From Myxococcales bacterium (GTDB lineage Bacteria; Myxococcota_A; Polyangia; Fen-1088): a stretch of 64,000 bases of DNA. The position numbers and the translations under genes are program-made. Every line of letters starts with the position of its first letter. Position 1 is the first letter of the stretch. The notes beneath the pieces were generated by a model. That model did no database searches and was not told where the DNA came from. It worked only from the letters and a program-made list of their open reading frames with translations. The DNA lies in assembly GCA_022184915.1 (NCBI GenBank), contig JAGTJU010000011.1, forward strand, positions 29,079 through 93,078, written 5' to 3'. This document shows, in pieces, positions 43,689-52,337 of this stretch.

Positions 43689-46100
43689 ATGGCGCGGGCA
43701 CGGCGCCCCTTCCCCTGGCTCCGCCTGCGCTGGCTCGGCCCGGCTTTGGGCGCGGCGATTGCTCTGGCAGCGGGTTGTCGCGAGACGGCCGAGCCCAGCG
43801 TTCTCGTCACGGTCAGGCTGGGCGCCTCCGAACTCCAGGGGGTGGTGTACACCTTGCGCGTAACGGCAGAGGCGGCGGCAGGCGGTGATACCCGAGACTA
43901 TGCGGACGACGCAGGATTGCCGCTGCGGTTTCCCACCACGTTCTCGCTGACCGTCGCATCTGGGGTGCGTGGGCCGCTCGAACTCGGCGTGTTGGGGCTC
44001 GATGGCGCGGGCCGAACGGTGGCGCGCGCGGAGCTGGTCCCCGGGCTGACTCTGCGGAACGGAAAGACGGTGGCTGCGGAGGTTGTCCTTAGCTGTCTGG
44101 GTGCCTGTCCCGGAGCGGTGCCCGACGCGGGCGCGGGAGCCGATGGCGCCCCGCCCTTGCCGGAAGGCTGTGGCAACGGACGACTCGATCCGGGAGAGAC
44201 CTGCGACATCGCGATCACGTCCGGTCTACCCGGGTCCTGTCCGCCCAGCGACTGTACCGACGGGTTGGCCTGCACCCGCGATGTTCGGGTCGGGGAGGCT
44301 TGTAGCGTCACCTGCGTGCACCAAGAAGTTCTGGCCTTCGTGTCGCTCGATGGCTGTTGCCCCGCGAACGGCACCTTCGAGACGGACGATGATTGCTCGC
44401 AGACCTGCGGCAACGGAACCGTGGAACCCATGGAGACATGCGACACGGCCCGGCCACCAGGTACCCCCGGCGCTTGCCCGAGCGCAACAGACTGCAACGA
44501 CGCAAATCCCTGCACCGTGGACGGATTGCTGTCAGCCAACACCTGCGCCGCCCGCTGCACACGCCAACTCATCACGGCCCCCGCGCCCGGCGACCTCTGT
44601 TGCCCCACCTCGTCGACGGCCCGCGACGATCCGGACTGCCCCGTCGTTTGCGGCAACGGCATTCTGGAAACAGGTGAAACCTGCGACACCGGCATCCTGT
44701 CGGGACGGCCCGGCGGCTGTCCTGCGGGGTGCGATGACGGCAAAGCCTGCACCGCGGATCGCCTCGCGGGCACGGGGTGTGGTGTTCGATGTGTGTCGTC
44801 GCCGGTGGTCGAGCTCCTTTCGGGAGACGGCTGCTGTCCCGAGGGTGCCACGGCCCTTGCGGATTCCGACTGCCCTGCCACCTGTGGTAACGGACTCGTC
44901 GAACCCGGGGAAACCTGCGACAGCGCTCTGTCTGGACGTCCGGGTGGGTGTGTCGAGGTCTGTGCTCCCCGGGCCTGTGCCACCGTAGTTCTGACGGGGG
45001 CGGCGGCTTCCTGCTCGGCGCGTTGTTCGTCGACCGCCCTCACAGCGTGTGCGCCGGTATCGGACGGCTGCTGTCCGACGGGGTGCACCTCCGATGCCGA
45101 TCCAGACTGCTCGCCCGGTTGTGGCAACGGACAAATCGACGAGGGCGAATCGTGCGACACGGCCAGGGGCTCTGGCTCTGAAGGGGCTTGTCCCGAAGTA
45201 TGCGGCGACGACGGTGACGCCTGCACCGAGGAGACGCTCGTGTCCCGGGGAACATGTCAGGCCCGGTGCGTGAGGCGGGCCATCATGGGCTTTCGCCCGG
45301 GTGACGGCTGCTGTCCGCCCGGCGCAAACCGGGCCGTGGACGCGGACTGCTCCGCCGTATGCGGCAACGGCATCGTGGAGTCCCCGCGCGAGACCTGCGA
45401 CCGTGCCGTGCCCGCGGGGCAGCCTGGCGCTTGCCCGCAAACCTGTCCCCCTGCCCCCGCTTGCTTTCAAGTCAGCCTGACGGGCAGCGCCGACGCTTGC
45501 GACGCCCGCTGTGCACGGGAGCCCGTGACTGCCTGCCGCTCGGGGGACGGCTGCTGCCCTGCGGGGTGCAGCGCCGCCGCCGACGATGACTGCCAGACCA
45601 TTTGCGGGAACCGGGTCCGCGAGCCCGGTGAGGCCTGCGACCGTGGCATCACCGCAGGCAACCCAGGCGCATGCCCCTCCGTATGCGATGACGGCCAGAG
45701 CTGCACCGTGGATTTCGCGACGGGCAGCGTTGATGCTTGCTCTCGCTCCTGCGTCTTCGCCAAGATAAGCGCCTGCGCGTCGGGGGATGGCTGCTGCCCC
45801 GTGGGCTGCTCGTTCGGCACCGATGCGGATTGCGCGCCCATCTGCGGCAACGGCGTGGTCGAAGATAGCGAGACGTGTGATCCACCGGCCAGTTGCCCGA
45901 CCTCGTGCAAAGACGACACAGATCTGTGCACGATGGCCATGCTGCAGGGGGATCCTAGCTCGTGCACCGCCCGGTGCGTCCAGGCGCCGATTCTCGAGTG
46001 CAGCACCGCCTCCGACCAGTGTTGTGCCTCGAGTTGCAACGCGCCCACCACGGATCCTGACTGTCGCGCGGCGCCCAGCCCCACCTCCTCGAACCCCTGA
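43689..46100 (+). CDS. Lipoprotein with eight Cys-rich tandem repeats
   Basis: An 803-residue protein starting at ATG 43689, just after the TPR gene. The signal peptide ends in LAAGCRE, a lipobox. A 130-residue beta-rich domain follows (PSVLVTVRLGASELQGVVY). Eight repeats of about 70-80 residues then follow. Each opens with CGNG-x-x-x-x-GETCD (variants CGNR, GESCD, SETCD) and contains about ten Cys, including a DGCCP motif, and ends in D-x-DC. This resembles myxobacterial Cys-rich repeats (DUF4215-like). The Cys are probably disulfide-bonded outside the cell. Confidence 0.85.
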   Translation: MARARRPFPWLRLRWLGPALGAAIALAAGCRETAEPSVLVTVRLGASELQGVVYTLRVTAEAAAGGDTRDYADDAGLPLRFPTTFSLTVASGVRGPLELGVLGLDGAGRTVARAELVPGLTLRNGKTVAAEVVLSCLGACPGAVPDAGAGADGAPPLPEGCGNGRLDPGETCDIAITSGLPGSCPPSDCTDGLACTRDVRVGEACSVTCVHQEVLAFVSLDGCCPANGTFETDDDCSQTCGNGTVEPMETCDTARPPGTPGACPSATDCNDANPCTVDGLLSANTCAARCTRQLITAPAPGDLCCPTSSTARDDPDCPVVCGNGILETGETCDTGILSGRPGGCPAGCDDGKACTADRLAGTGCGVRCVSSPVVELLSGDGCCPEGATALADSDCPATCGNGLVEPGETCDSALSGRPGGCVEVCAPRACATVVLTGAAASCSARCSSTALTACAPVSDGCCPTGCTSDADPDCSPGCGNGQIDEGESCDTARGSGSEGACPEVCGDDGDACTEETLVSRGTCQARCVRRAIMGFRPGDGCCPPGANRAVDADCSAVCGNGIVESPRETCDRAVPAGQPGACPQTCPPAPACFQVSLTGSADACDARCAREPVTACRSGDGCCPAGCSAAADDDCQTICGNRVREPGEACDRGITAGNPGACPSVCDDGQSCTVDFATGSVDACSRSCVFAKISACASGDGCCPVGCSFGTDADCAPICGNGVVEDSETCDPPASCPTSCKDDTDLCTMAMLQGDPSSCTARCVQAPILECSTASDQCCASSCNAPTTDPDCRAAPSPTSSNP

Positions 46101-46142
46101 CCCCGGGCGAGACCATCGACGCCCGGCCCCCTCCTGGCACTC

Positions 46143-46169
46143 TTGACACTCAGGTGCCAGCGGTATAGC
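46143..46169 (+). promoter_or_regulatory. Candidate promoter of the Gld-like operon
   Basis: TTGACA (46143-46148) and TATAGC (46164-46169) are 15 bases apart, shorter than usual. The -35 is part of CTCTTGACA, which is shared with the tRNA promoters. It lies about 125 bases upstream of the first gene of the operon. Confidence 0.4.
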
Positions 46170-46292
46170 TCTGGGGTTTCCGAGGGTTACGACCACAGGC
46201 GCCAGGCTGGGAATAAATCCTCCGGCCACCACGGTTGAAGGGCCCGAACGCCGCACGCCGGCGCCACAACGTCCCAAAATGACGAGGTTTCC

Positions 46293-47249
46293 ATGCCAGA
46301 GGTGATGATACACGTTGAGAACCTCACGAAAGACTACGGGTCTTTCCGAGCCGTCAACGGCGTGAGTTTCGATGTCCACAAGGGCGAGGTGCTGGGCTTC
46401 CTCGGCCCGAACGGAGCCGGCAAGAGCACGACCATGAAGATGCTCACCTGCTTTCTGGCCCCCACCGGGGGACAGGCCAAGGTGGCGGGCTTCGATGTGT
46501 TCGAGCAGTCGCTCGAGGTGCGCAAGCGCATCGGATACTTGCCGGAAGATACACCCCTTTACCGCGACATGACGGTTCGGGAGTACCTCACCTTCGTCGC
46601 CGATGTCCGGGGCATGGAGCGGGGTAAGCGTGACGGCCGCATCCGCGAAATCGGGGGCCGCTGTGGCCTGGGCAACGTCGCTGGCAAGTTGGTGGGGGAA
46701 CTGTCGAAGGGGTTCCGGCAGCGCGTAGGCCTCGCCCAGGCCATGCTGCACGATCCTGACATCCTCGTGCTCGACGAACCCACGAGTGGTCTCGATCCCA
46801 ACCAGATCGTAGAGATTCGCGACCTCATCAAAGAAGTCGGAAAAGAGAAGACCGTCATCCTCTCGACCCACATCCTGCCCGAGGTCCAGGCTACCTGTAG
46901 CCGCATCCTCATCATCAGCGGCGGCAAACTGGTGGCCGACGGCACCCCCGAGGAACTCCAGGCCCGCGACCGCGGCGCCCGCTACCGCCTGGTCCTGGAA
47001 GCCAATGGCGTCCCTCAGGAAGCCATCCGCGATCGCCTCGCCAAGTTGGGCGGCGTGTCCCGCTGCGAGCTGGCGCTGGGAGAGGGGGGCGAGCACGCCT
47101 TCAAGATCGATACGTCGACCTCGGACGATCTGCGCAAGCCCTTGTTCCGGGCTGCTGTCGACAACGAATGGACGCTGCTCGAGCTCACACGGGAATCCGC
47201 CAGCCTCGAAGACGTGTTCCGAAACCTGACCACTGGCGACGGCGCCTGA
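46293..47249 (+). CDS. ABC transporter ATP-binding protein, GldA-like
   Basis: A 318-residue ATPase. Walker A GPNGAGKST, signature LSKGFRQRV (the LSGGQ variant of this subfamily), Walker B DILVLDEPTSGLDP and the H-loop STHILPEV are all present. The C-terminal 90 residues are the accessory domain typical of GldA/NatA-like proteins. With the following permease, GldG-like and DUF4340 genes it forms an operon. In Bacteroidota, GldA-GldF-GldG act in gliding; in Myxococcota the role is not settled. Confidence 0.92.
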   Translation: MPEVMIHVENLTKDYGSFRAVNGVSFDVHKGEVLGFLGPNGAGKSTTMKMLTCFLAPTGGQAKVAGFDVFEQSLEVRKRIGYLPEDTPLYRDMTVREYLTFVADVRGMERGKRDGRIREIGGRCGLGNVAGKLVGELSKGFRQRVGLAQAMLHDPDILVLDEPTSGLDPNQIVEIRDLIKEVGKEKTVILSTHILPEVQATCSRILIISGGKLVADGTPEELQARDRGARYRLVLEANGVPQEAIRDRLAKLGGVSRCELALGEGGEHAFKIDTSTSDDLRKPLFRAAVDNEWTLLELTRESASLEDVFRNLTTGDGA

Positions 47250-47294
47250 GCGCTCGCCCAACTTACGAAGCAACGACCTACAAGGAGCAACGCC

Positions 47295-48005
47295 ATGACC
47301 GCTGCCTGGGCGATCACGAAGCGCGAGATCCGCACGTATTTCAATAGCCCTGTCGCTTACATCGTCGCCACGGTGTACATGCTGCTGGCAGGCTACTTTT
47401 TCTTCAGCGGGCTCTTCCTCGAAAAGCAGGCCGAGATGCGCGGCTACTTCGGCCTGACGCCAATCTTCTTCTGTTTCATCGTGCCTGCCATAACCATGCG
47501 CCTGCTGGCCGAGGAGAAAGGCAGTGGCACGCTGGAGATGCTGATCACCATGCCCGTGCGCGACTGGGAGGTCGTCGTGGGTAAGTTTCTGGCGGCTCTG
47601 GCCTTGATGGCCACCGTCATCGGGGCGACGTTGGTTTACGCCTTCACCGTCGCGTCCGTGGGCGATCTCGACACAGGCCCCGCCATCGCGGGCTACCTGG
47701 CCATGCTGCTGATGAGCGCTGCCTACGCGGCAATCGGGGTGATGGCGTCGGCCTTTACTCGTAACCAGATCGTGGCGTTCATCGTTGCCTTCGGGATCTC
47801 GTTTGCGCTCTTCATTTTCGGGAGCATCGTTCCGTTGGCGCCCCAGAGCCTACAGCCGCTGCTTGCCTGGCTCGCCATCGGCGAGCACATGCAAAGCATG
47901 GCCCGCGGCGTGGTGGACACCCGCGACGTGCTCTACTACCTGTCGATCATCGCCGTGAGCCTCGTGGTGGCCTCGGTGACCCTCGAATCCCGCAAGTGGA
48001 GGTAA
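47295..48005 (+). CDS. ABC transporter permease, GldF-like
   Basis: A 236-residue membrane protein with six predicted helices. An AAGGAG lies upstream of ATG 47295. It opens with KREIRTYFNSPVAYIVATVY, the usual start of ABC-2 GldF/NosY-like permeases, followed by RLLAEEKGSGTLEMLITMPV. It lies between the ATPase and the GldG-like gene (four bases before it). It forms the membrane part of the exporter. Confidence 0.9.
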   Translation: MTAAWAITKREIRTYFNSPVAYIVATVYMLLAGYFFFSGLFLEKQAEMRGYFGLTPIFFCFIVPAITMRLLAEEKGSGTLEMLITMPVRDWEVVVGKFLAALALMATVIGATLVYAFTVASVGDLDTGPAIAGYLAMLLMSAAYAAIGVMASAFTRNQIVAFIVAFGISFALFIFGSIVPLAPQSLQPLLAWLAIGEHMQSMARGVVDTRDVLYYLSIIAVSLVVASVTLESRKWR

Positions 48006-48009
48006 GACC

Positions 48010-49728
48010 ATGGCCACCACCGACAAGTCCAAGTCAGCCGTCCCCCATACCAGTCTCCAGGCGCGCAAGAAGCGTGTGTCTGCCAGCAACGCCGTGCTTT
48101 ATGCGGTGTTCGTCGTGGGCGCCGTGGTGCTGGTGAACCTTATTAGCACCCGGTTTTTCGCCCGGGCCGACCTCACCGAAGCCAAGGCCTACACGATTTC
48201 CGACGCTTCGCGAAAGTTGGTGAAGGACCTTCCGGACTACCTGAACGTCAAGGTGTTCATCTCGAATGACTTGCCACCCGAACTCAAGGCCGCGGGCCGC
48301 TACCTGCGCGACACGGTGGACGAGTACGCCAACGCGTCCCCCAAGTTCAAGTGGGAGGCGATCGACCCAGGCGGAGACGAAAAGCTTCAACAGGAAGCCT
48401 CGGCTTGCAAGGTCGACCCTCTGCAGATTCAGGTTCTGCGCGAGGGCAAGTTCGAGATGGGCAACTACTACCTGGGTGTGTGCCTTCAGTATGCGGACCA
48501 AACGGAGTCCATCCCCCAGGTGGCGCGCCCCGAAGGACTCGAGTACCAGTTGACCTCGCTGGTCAAGCGAATGACCCAGCGCAAACGAAAGATCGCCTTC
48601 ACCACGGGGCACGGCGAGGCCGACACCAGTCAGGGCCTTCAAGCCCTCAAGGAGGAACTCGAGAAGGAGTACGATCTTTCGACCGTGAACCCCTCGCAGG
48701 CCGAGATTGGCAACGACGTAGATCTGCTCGTCGTGGGAGGCCCGAAGCAGGCCTTCGACGAGCAAGGCCTGGCCGCCATCGACAAGTTCCTGATGAGGGG
48801 GAAGGGTGCCATTTTCTTGGTCGACGGCATGGCCATGACCTCGCCCCAGGCCCAAGGCATGCAGGGCATGAACATGGGCCAGATTCGCATGGGCCAGCCC
48901 AACAACCACGGCATGGAAAAGCTGCTCGAGGCCTACGGCTTCAAGGTCAACCAAGACTTCATCTTCGAGCCCGAAGCCAACACGCCGGGCCCGGTGAACA
49001 TGAACGGGCGCATGGCTCTCATGAACGCACCTGTATTCGTGGTGGCCGAGATCGACGAACACCCGAACCTCTCCGTGGTGTCCAATATGCGGGGCGCCGT
49101 GCTCCCCTACCCCAGCAGCCTCCAGCTGGTGGGCCCGCTCAAGGACGCCAAGCAGGGCAGCGCTGCCGAGGGCATCAAAGTGGGCGACGGAACACTTTGG
49201 CGCATCTCGGGATCCACGGCTGAGGCCTGGCGGCACACGGGGTTCTTCGTGCTGACGCCCACCACGAACTTCGAGCCTTCGACCGAGCGTGGGCCCTTCG
49301 ACTTCGGCTACGCCTACGCCGGCACGCTCAAGTCGGCGTTCCCGGACGCGGCGGCTCCACTTTCGGCCCCGGCCAGCGGCGACGCCCCCTCCGCGCCGGT
49401 GTCCCAACAAGCCAAGACGCGCCTCGTGGTGATGGCGGACTCGGACTTCACCCACGACGAATACGTTGGGCTGGCGCGACACCCCTTGCTTCAGGCCTAC
49501 GCCACCGGGGCCGCCCTGATGTTCAACGCCATCTCGTGGGCCATCGAGGACGAAACACTGACGCCTCTGCGCAACAAGACCCTCACGCCACGGCCGATCC
49601 AGGTGGACCCCGCGAAGGCCACGGCTCTGCTCTGGGCTAACGTCGTGGGCCTGCCGTTCGCGTTCTGCATGCTCGGCTTCGTTCGCTGGGGCGTGCGCCG
49701 TTCGCGTCGTGCCGCGATGAAACTGTGA
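48010..49728 (+). CDS. GldG-like ABC auxiliary protein
   Basis: A 572-residue protein with one membrane helix near the N-terminus (AVLYAVFVVGAVVLVNLIS) and one at the C-terminus. The large middle part matches the ABC-type auxiliary domain seen in GldG: KRKIAFTTGHGEADTS and the DLLVVGGPKQAFDEQGLAAID segment. This domain is thought to sit in the periplasm and bind substrate or partner proteins. It follows the permease after four bases. Confidence 0.9.
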   Translation: MATTDKSKSAVPHTSLQARKKRVSASNAVLYAVFVVGAVVLVNLISTRFFARADLTEAKAYTISDASRKLVKDLPDYLNVKVFISNDLPPELKAAGRYLRDTVDEYANASPKFKWEAIDPGGDEKLQQEASACKVDPLQIQVLREGKFEMGNYYLGVCLQYADQTESIPQVARPEGLEYQLTSLVKRMTQRKRKIAFTTGHGEADTSQGLQALKEELEKEYDLSTVNPSQAEIGNDVDLLVVGGPKQAFDEQGLAAIDKFLMRGKGAIFLVDGMAMTSPQAQGMQGMNMGQIRMGQPNNHGMEKLLEAYGFKVNQDFIFEPEANTPGPVNMNGRMALMNAPVFVVAEIDEHPNLSVVSNMRGAVLPYPSSLQLVGPLKDAKQGSAAEGIKVGDGTLWRISGSTAEAWRHTGFFVLTPTTNFEPSTERGPFDFGYAYAGTLKSAFPDAAAPLSAPASGDAPSAPVSQQAKTRLVVMADSDFTHDEYVGLARHPLLQAYATGAALMFNAISWAIEDETLTPLRNKTLTPRPIQVDPAKATALLWANVVGLPFAFCMLGFVRWGVRRSRRAAMKL

Positions 49729-49756
49729 TCCTCCCTCCTTCCCGCAGAGAACGATC

Positions 49757-51139
49757 ATGAACAAGAAGACCCTGTTGTCCGGTGTGGCCTTCGTGGCGCT
49801 TGGGCTCGTGGCCCTCACCGTATTGAAGTCTCCCGAGAAAGGTCAGCGCACGGGCGAAGGCGCCCGGCCCATTCCGAAGCTGGCCCGCGGCGACTTCGAC
49901 ACGCTCGTCGTCACCAAGGACGGCAAGTCCACCACCGTCGTCCGTGAAGGCGACGCCTACAAACTCACCGCCCCGCTTGCTTTCGATGCCGATGAAGGCG
50001 CCGCCAAGGAGGCCTTCGAGGGCATCGAAACGCTCGCATTCGGCAGCATTGTCACCGACCAAAAAGCGAAGCACGCAGAGTTCGAGGTGGGCGACTCCGC
50101 TTTGCGGGTCACCGTGCAAAAAGGTGACAAACCCGTTGCCGACCTCCGCATCGGGAAAAGCTCGGGCGCCCATACGATGGTCCGCCTCGAGGGCAAAGAC
50201 GAGGTGTGGCAGGCGAAGGGGGCTCTCCGGTTCAAGTACGACCGGGACACGACCAGCTGGAGGAACAAGACCATCTCCACGTTCGAAGAAAGCAACGTGA
50301 CAGGGCTCTCGGTGAGCGCGGCAGACGGATCGAAGATCGCCTTGGCCAAACCCGAGCCAGCTCCAAAAGCCGAGGGGAACGAAGCGGCTGCTACCGATGG
50401 GGGCTGGAAGGTGGAGGAGAGCAGCCTCAAAATCGACGTTCTCGACAAGGCGATCGCCGACGGCATCGTCAACGCTCTGTCGAGCTTCAGGGCAAACGAC
50501 TTCGCGGACGCCGAGGGGCCCGAGGTGACTGGGCTGGCGTCACCCAAACTCACAGTTACGGTCAAGCTCAAGGGAAACGCGTCCGCGACGCTCCTCGTTG
50601 GCAACAAGAAGGGTGATGAAGACTATTACGTGAAGAAGGAGGGCGGCGACCAAGTCTTCGTGGTGAAGCGCTGGAACCTCGAGCGTATCAACAAGCGTCC
50701 CCTCGACTTTAGCGACAAGACCATTTGCAATGTGCCCCCGGGGGACGTGCACGAGATCTCGGTTGCTCGTAAGGAGGATCCGTTTACTCTCGTACGGGCC
50801 GGCGCGGGCCCGGACGACTGGAAAGTGACCCAGCCACGGGGGCTCGAACTCGACACCTCGAAAGCATCGACCATCGCAGGCTACTTCAGCGCGTGGAAGG
50901 CCACCGGCTTTGCGGAGACCACCTCACCTGCGGCCACAGGCCTCGACAAACCGGTGGCCACCATCACGGTCAAGTCCAAGACCCCGGGTGTTGGGTGTAC
51001 GTTGAAGGTGGGACGCGGTACGGAAGACAAGGCCAGCACCTACGTGCAGGTACCGGGCGGGGCCGAGGTGTACATTGTCCCGCAGTGGCAGGTGGATCGC
51101 GTTCTGCCCAAGAAGGATGACCTCAAGAAGACGAGCTGA
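49757..51139 (+). CDS. DUF4340 protein, last gene of the Gld-like operon
   Basis: A 460-residue protein with a signal anchor (residues about 6-22). Two copies of a beta-rich unit follow (FDTLVVTKDGKSTTVVREGD ... LRIGKSSGAHTMVRLEGKDE; and a second block near residues 190-300), as in DUF4340 proteins. DUF4340 genes usually follow GldG-like genes. Function unknown, probably an extracytoplasmic partner of the exporter. Confidence 0.88.
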   Translation: MNKKTLLSGVAFVALGLVALTVLKSPEKGQRTGEGARPIPKLARGDFDTLVVTKDGKSTTVVREGDAYKLTAPLAFDADEGAAKEAFEGIETLAFGSIVTDQKAKHAEFEVGDSALRVTVQKGDKPVADLRIGKSSGAHTMVRLEGKDEVWQAKGALRFKYDRDTTSWRNKTISTFEESNVTGLSVSAADGSKIALAKPEPAPKAEGNEAAATDGGWKVEESSLKIDVLDKAIADGIVNALSSFRANDFADAEGPEVTGLASPKLTVTVKLKGNASATLLVGNKKGDEDYYVKKEGGDQVFVVKRWNLERINKRPLDFSDKTICNVPPGDVHEISVARKEDPFTLVRAGAGPDDWKVTQPRGLELDTSKASTIAGYFSAWKATGFAETTSPAATGLDKPVATITVKSKTPGVGCTLKVGRGTEDKASTYVQVPGGAEVYIVPQWQVDRVLPKKDDLKKTS

Positions 51140-51187
51140 ATCGGTCGCGGCCGGGGTGACGTGACGACCGGCCCCAAAAAGAACGCC

Positions 51188-51225
51188 CGCCGCGGTCGGC
51201 CGGGGGAACCGGTGCCGCCGCGGCG
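51188..51225. terminator. GC-rich inverted repeat after the Gld-like operon
   Basis: CGCCGCGG (51188-51195) and CCGCGGCG (51218-51225) are inverted repeats with a 22-base loop between convergent genes. There is no T run, so its action as a terminator is uncertain. Confidence 0.25.
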
Positions 51226-51250
51226 GACGCGTTAAGTCGAACTGAGAGCG

Positions 51251-52321
51251 TCAAAAGCAGTCGGGCTCGCTTCGACAACAAACTTCGAGCGCGGTGATGT
51301 CCAGCTTGTTCCGTTTGAGGGCTGTACAGATCTCGCCGCGCAGCCGAATGCGAGATCGCGATCCTCCTTCGAACTCGAACCAGGAACTGCTGGTTTCCGT
51401 CTTGGGTGAGATCTCGACGCCACCGACGCTTAGCTTGAGGCGTTCAGGCCGATTTGTTGGAATGTTGAGCCGTACCTGACAAAGAGCGTTCTCAACGCTC
51501 GATACGGCTCGTTCGAGTGCCTGCGCGAAGTCTTCCTCCGTCGGCAAGGGCTCGAGCTGGTCGAACGTTCCTCCCGCTTGCGCGATGCTTGCCAAGCAGG
51601 AGCTGGGTGTGGCTCCCACGGGAAATACGAACGTACGCACGTCGTCCTGGAAGAGGCCCGCCGCTTCGATGGCAGCGGCCTCGCAGGCCGTTTTGGGGTC
51701 ACCGGGGCAGGTAGGGTCACCGTCCGTCACGAGGAACGCCGCCTGTAGGTCAAATGCGTTTCCGAGCTGACGGACTTCCCTCAAGGCCAAGGCCGTAGGC
51801 ACACTGTCGTTCGTCTGAAAGCAGAAAGGTCCCTCCTGCTCGCAGCGAAGCACGCGATCGATGTGATTGCCTGCATCCTCCATGGGGAACGACGCCACGG
51901 CCGCTTCGCAACAGGTGTTCAAGGAATCACAACTGAACTGAAGCGACGGAAAGGTAACCAGACCAAAGCGCAGGCGTCTTTCGTCCAGGGCCTCCCGAAC
52001 GGCTTCCGCCACGAGGGAAATCCGAGAGCGTGAATCACGCCAGGGAAGCGTCATCGAAACCGACTTTTGCGCTACGATGAACACAACCGGGTTCGGCTCC
52101 CGGAGTGAGAGCACGACCTGCTTGAGGTCCTGACACGTTTCTCCGCTTCCCCCTACGCCCCCGGACGCGCCGTTTCCCCCCGCTCCCGCGCTTGGACCCA
52201 CCCGCAGGTCGACCCCAATCGGGAGCTCTTCCGTACACGCGCCTCCCAAAACCCCAGCCAGTAGGGCCCACTGCCAGACCCCGGCCCCACCTATCCTGGT
52301 ACCGTTTCGGCTTACGTTCAC
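51251..52321 (-). CDS. Lipoprotein-like vWA-domain protein with altered MIDAS
   Basis: A 356-residue protein. GTG 52321 places the start 16 bases after the FecR gene; GTG 52390 would overlap it by 53 bases. The signal region (VWQWALLAGVLGGAC) ends at a Cys that could be lipidated. A vWA fold follows: VVFIVAQKSVSM, RLRFGLVTFPS and AFLVTDGDPTCPGD. The MIDAS motif DxSxS is altered: the first Asp is replaced by Gln. Metal-dependent binding may be lost. It has many Cys for disulfides. The gene is last in the sigma factor operon. Confidence 0.78.
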   Translation of the reverse strand: MNVSRNGTRIGGAGVWQWALLAGVLGGACTEELPIGVDLRVGPSAGAGGNGASGGVGGSGETCQDLKQVVLSLREPNPVVFIVAQKSVSMTLPWRDSRSRISLVAEAVREALDERRLRFGLVTFPSLQFSCDSLNTCCEAAVASFPMEDAGNHIDRVLRCEQEGPFCFQTNDSVPTALALREVRQLGNAFDLQAAFLVTDGDPTCPGDPKTACEAAAIEAAGLFQDDVRTFVFPVGATPSSCLASIAQAGGTFDQLEPLPTEEDFAQALERAVSSVENALCQVRLNIPTNRPERLKLSVGGVEISPKTETSSSWFEFEGGSRSRIRLRGEICTALKRNKLDITALEVCCRSEPDCF

Positions 52322-52337
52322 GGCTACCGCGTCTCGG

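Noticed and set aside
43190..46080. CRISPR-like repetition in the Cys-rich gene
   Set aside because: The repeats are coding, about 220-240 bases long and divergent in DNA. There are no short, equal spacers and no cas genes.
44532..47273. A 913-codon open frame on the minus strand
   Set aside because: It lies opposite the Cys-rich lipoprotein and the ABC ATPase, both of which show clear family motifs. Its translation is Arg/Gly/His-rich without any domain. It is an effect of high GC content.
48034..49818. A 594-codon open frame on the minus strand
   Set aside because: It is antisense to the GldG-like gene, which has clear motifs and membrane helices.
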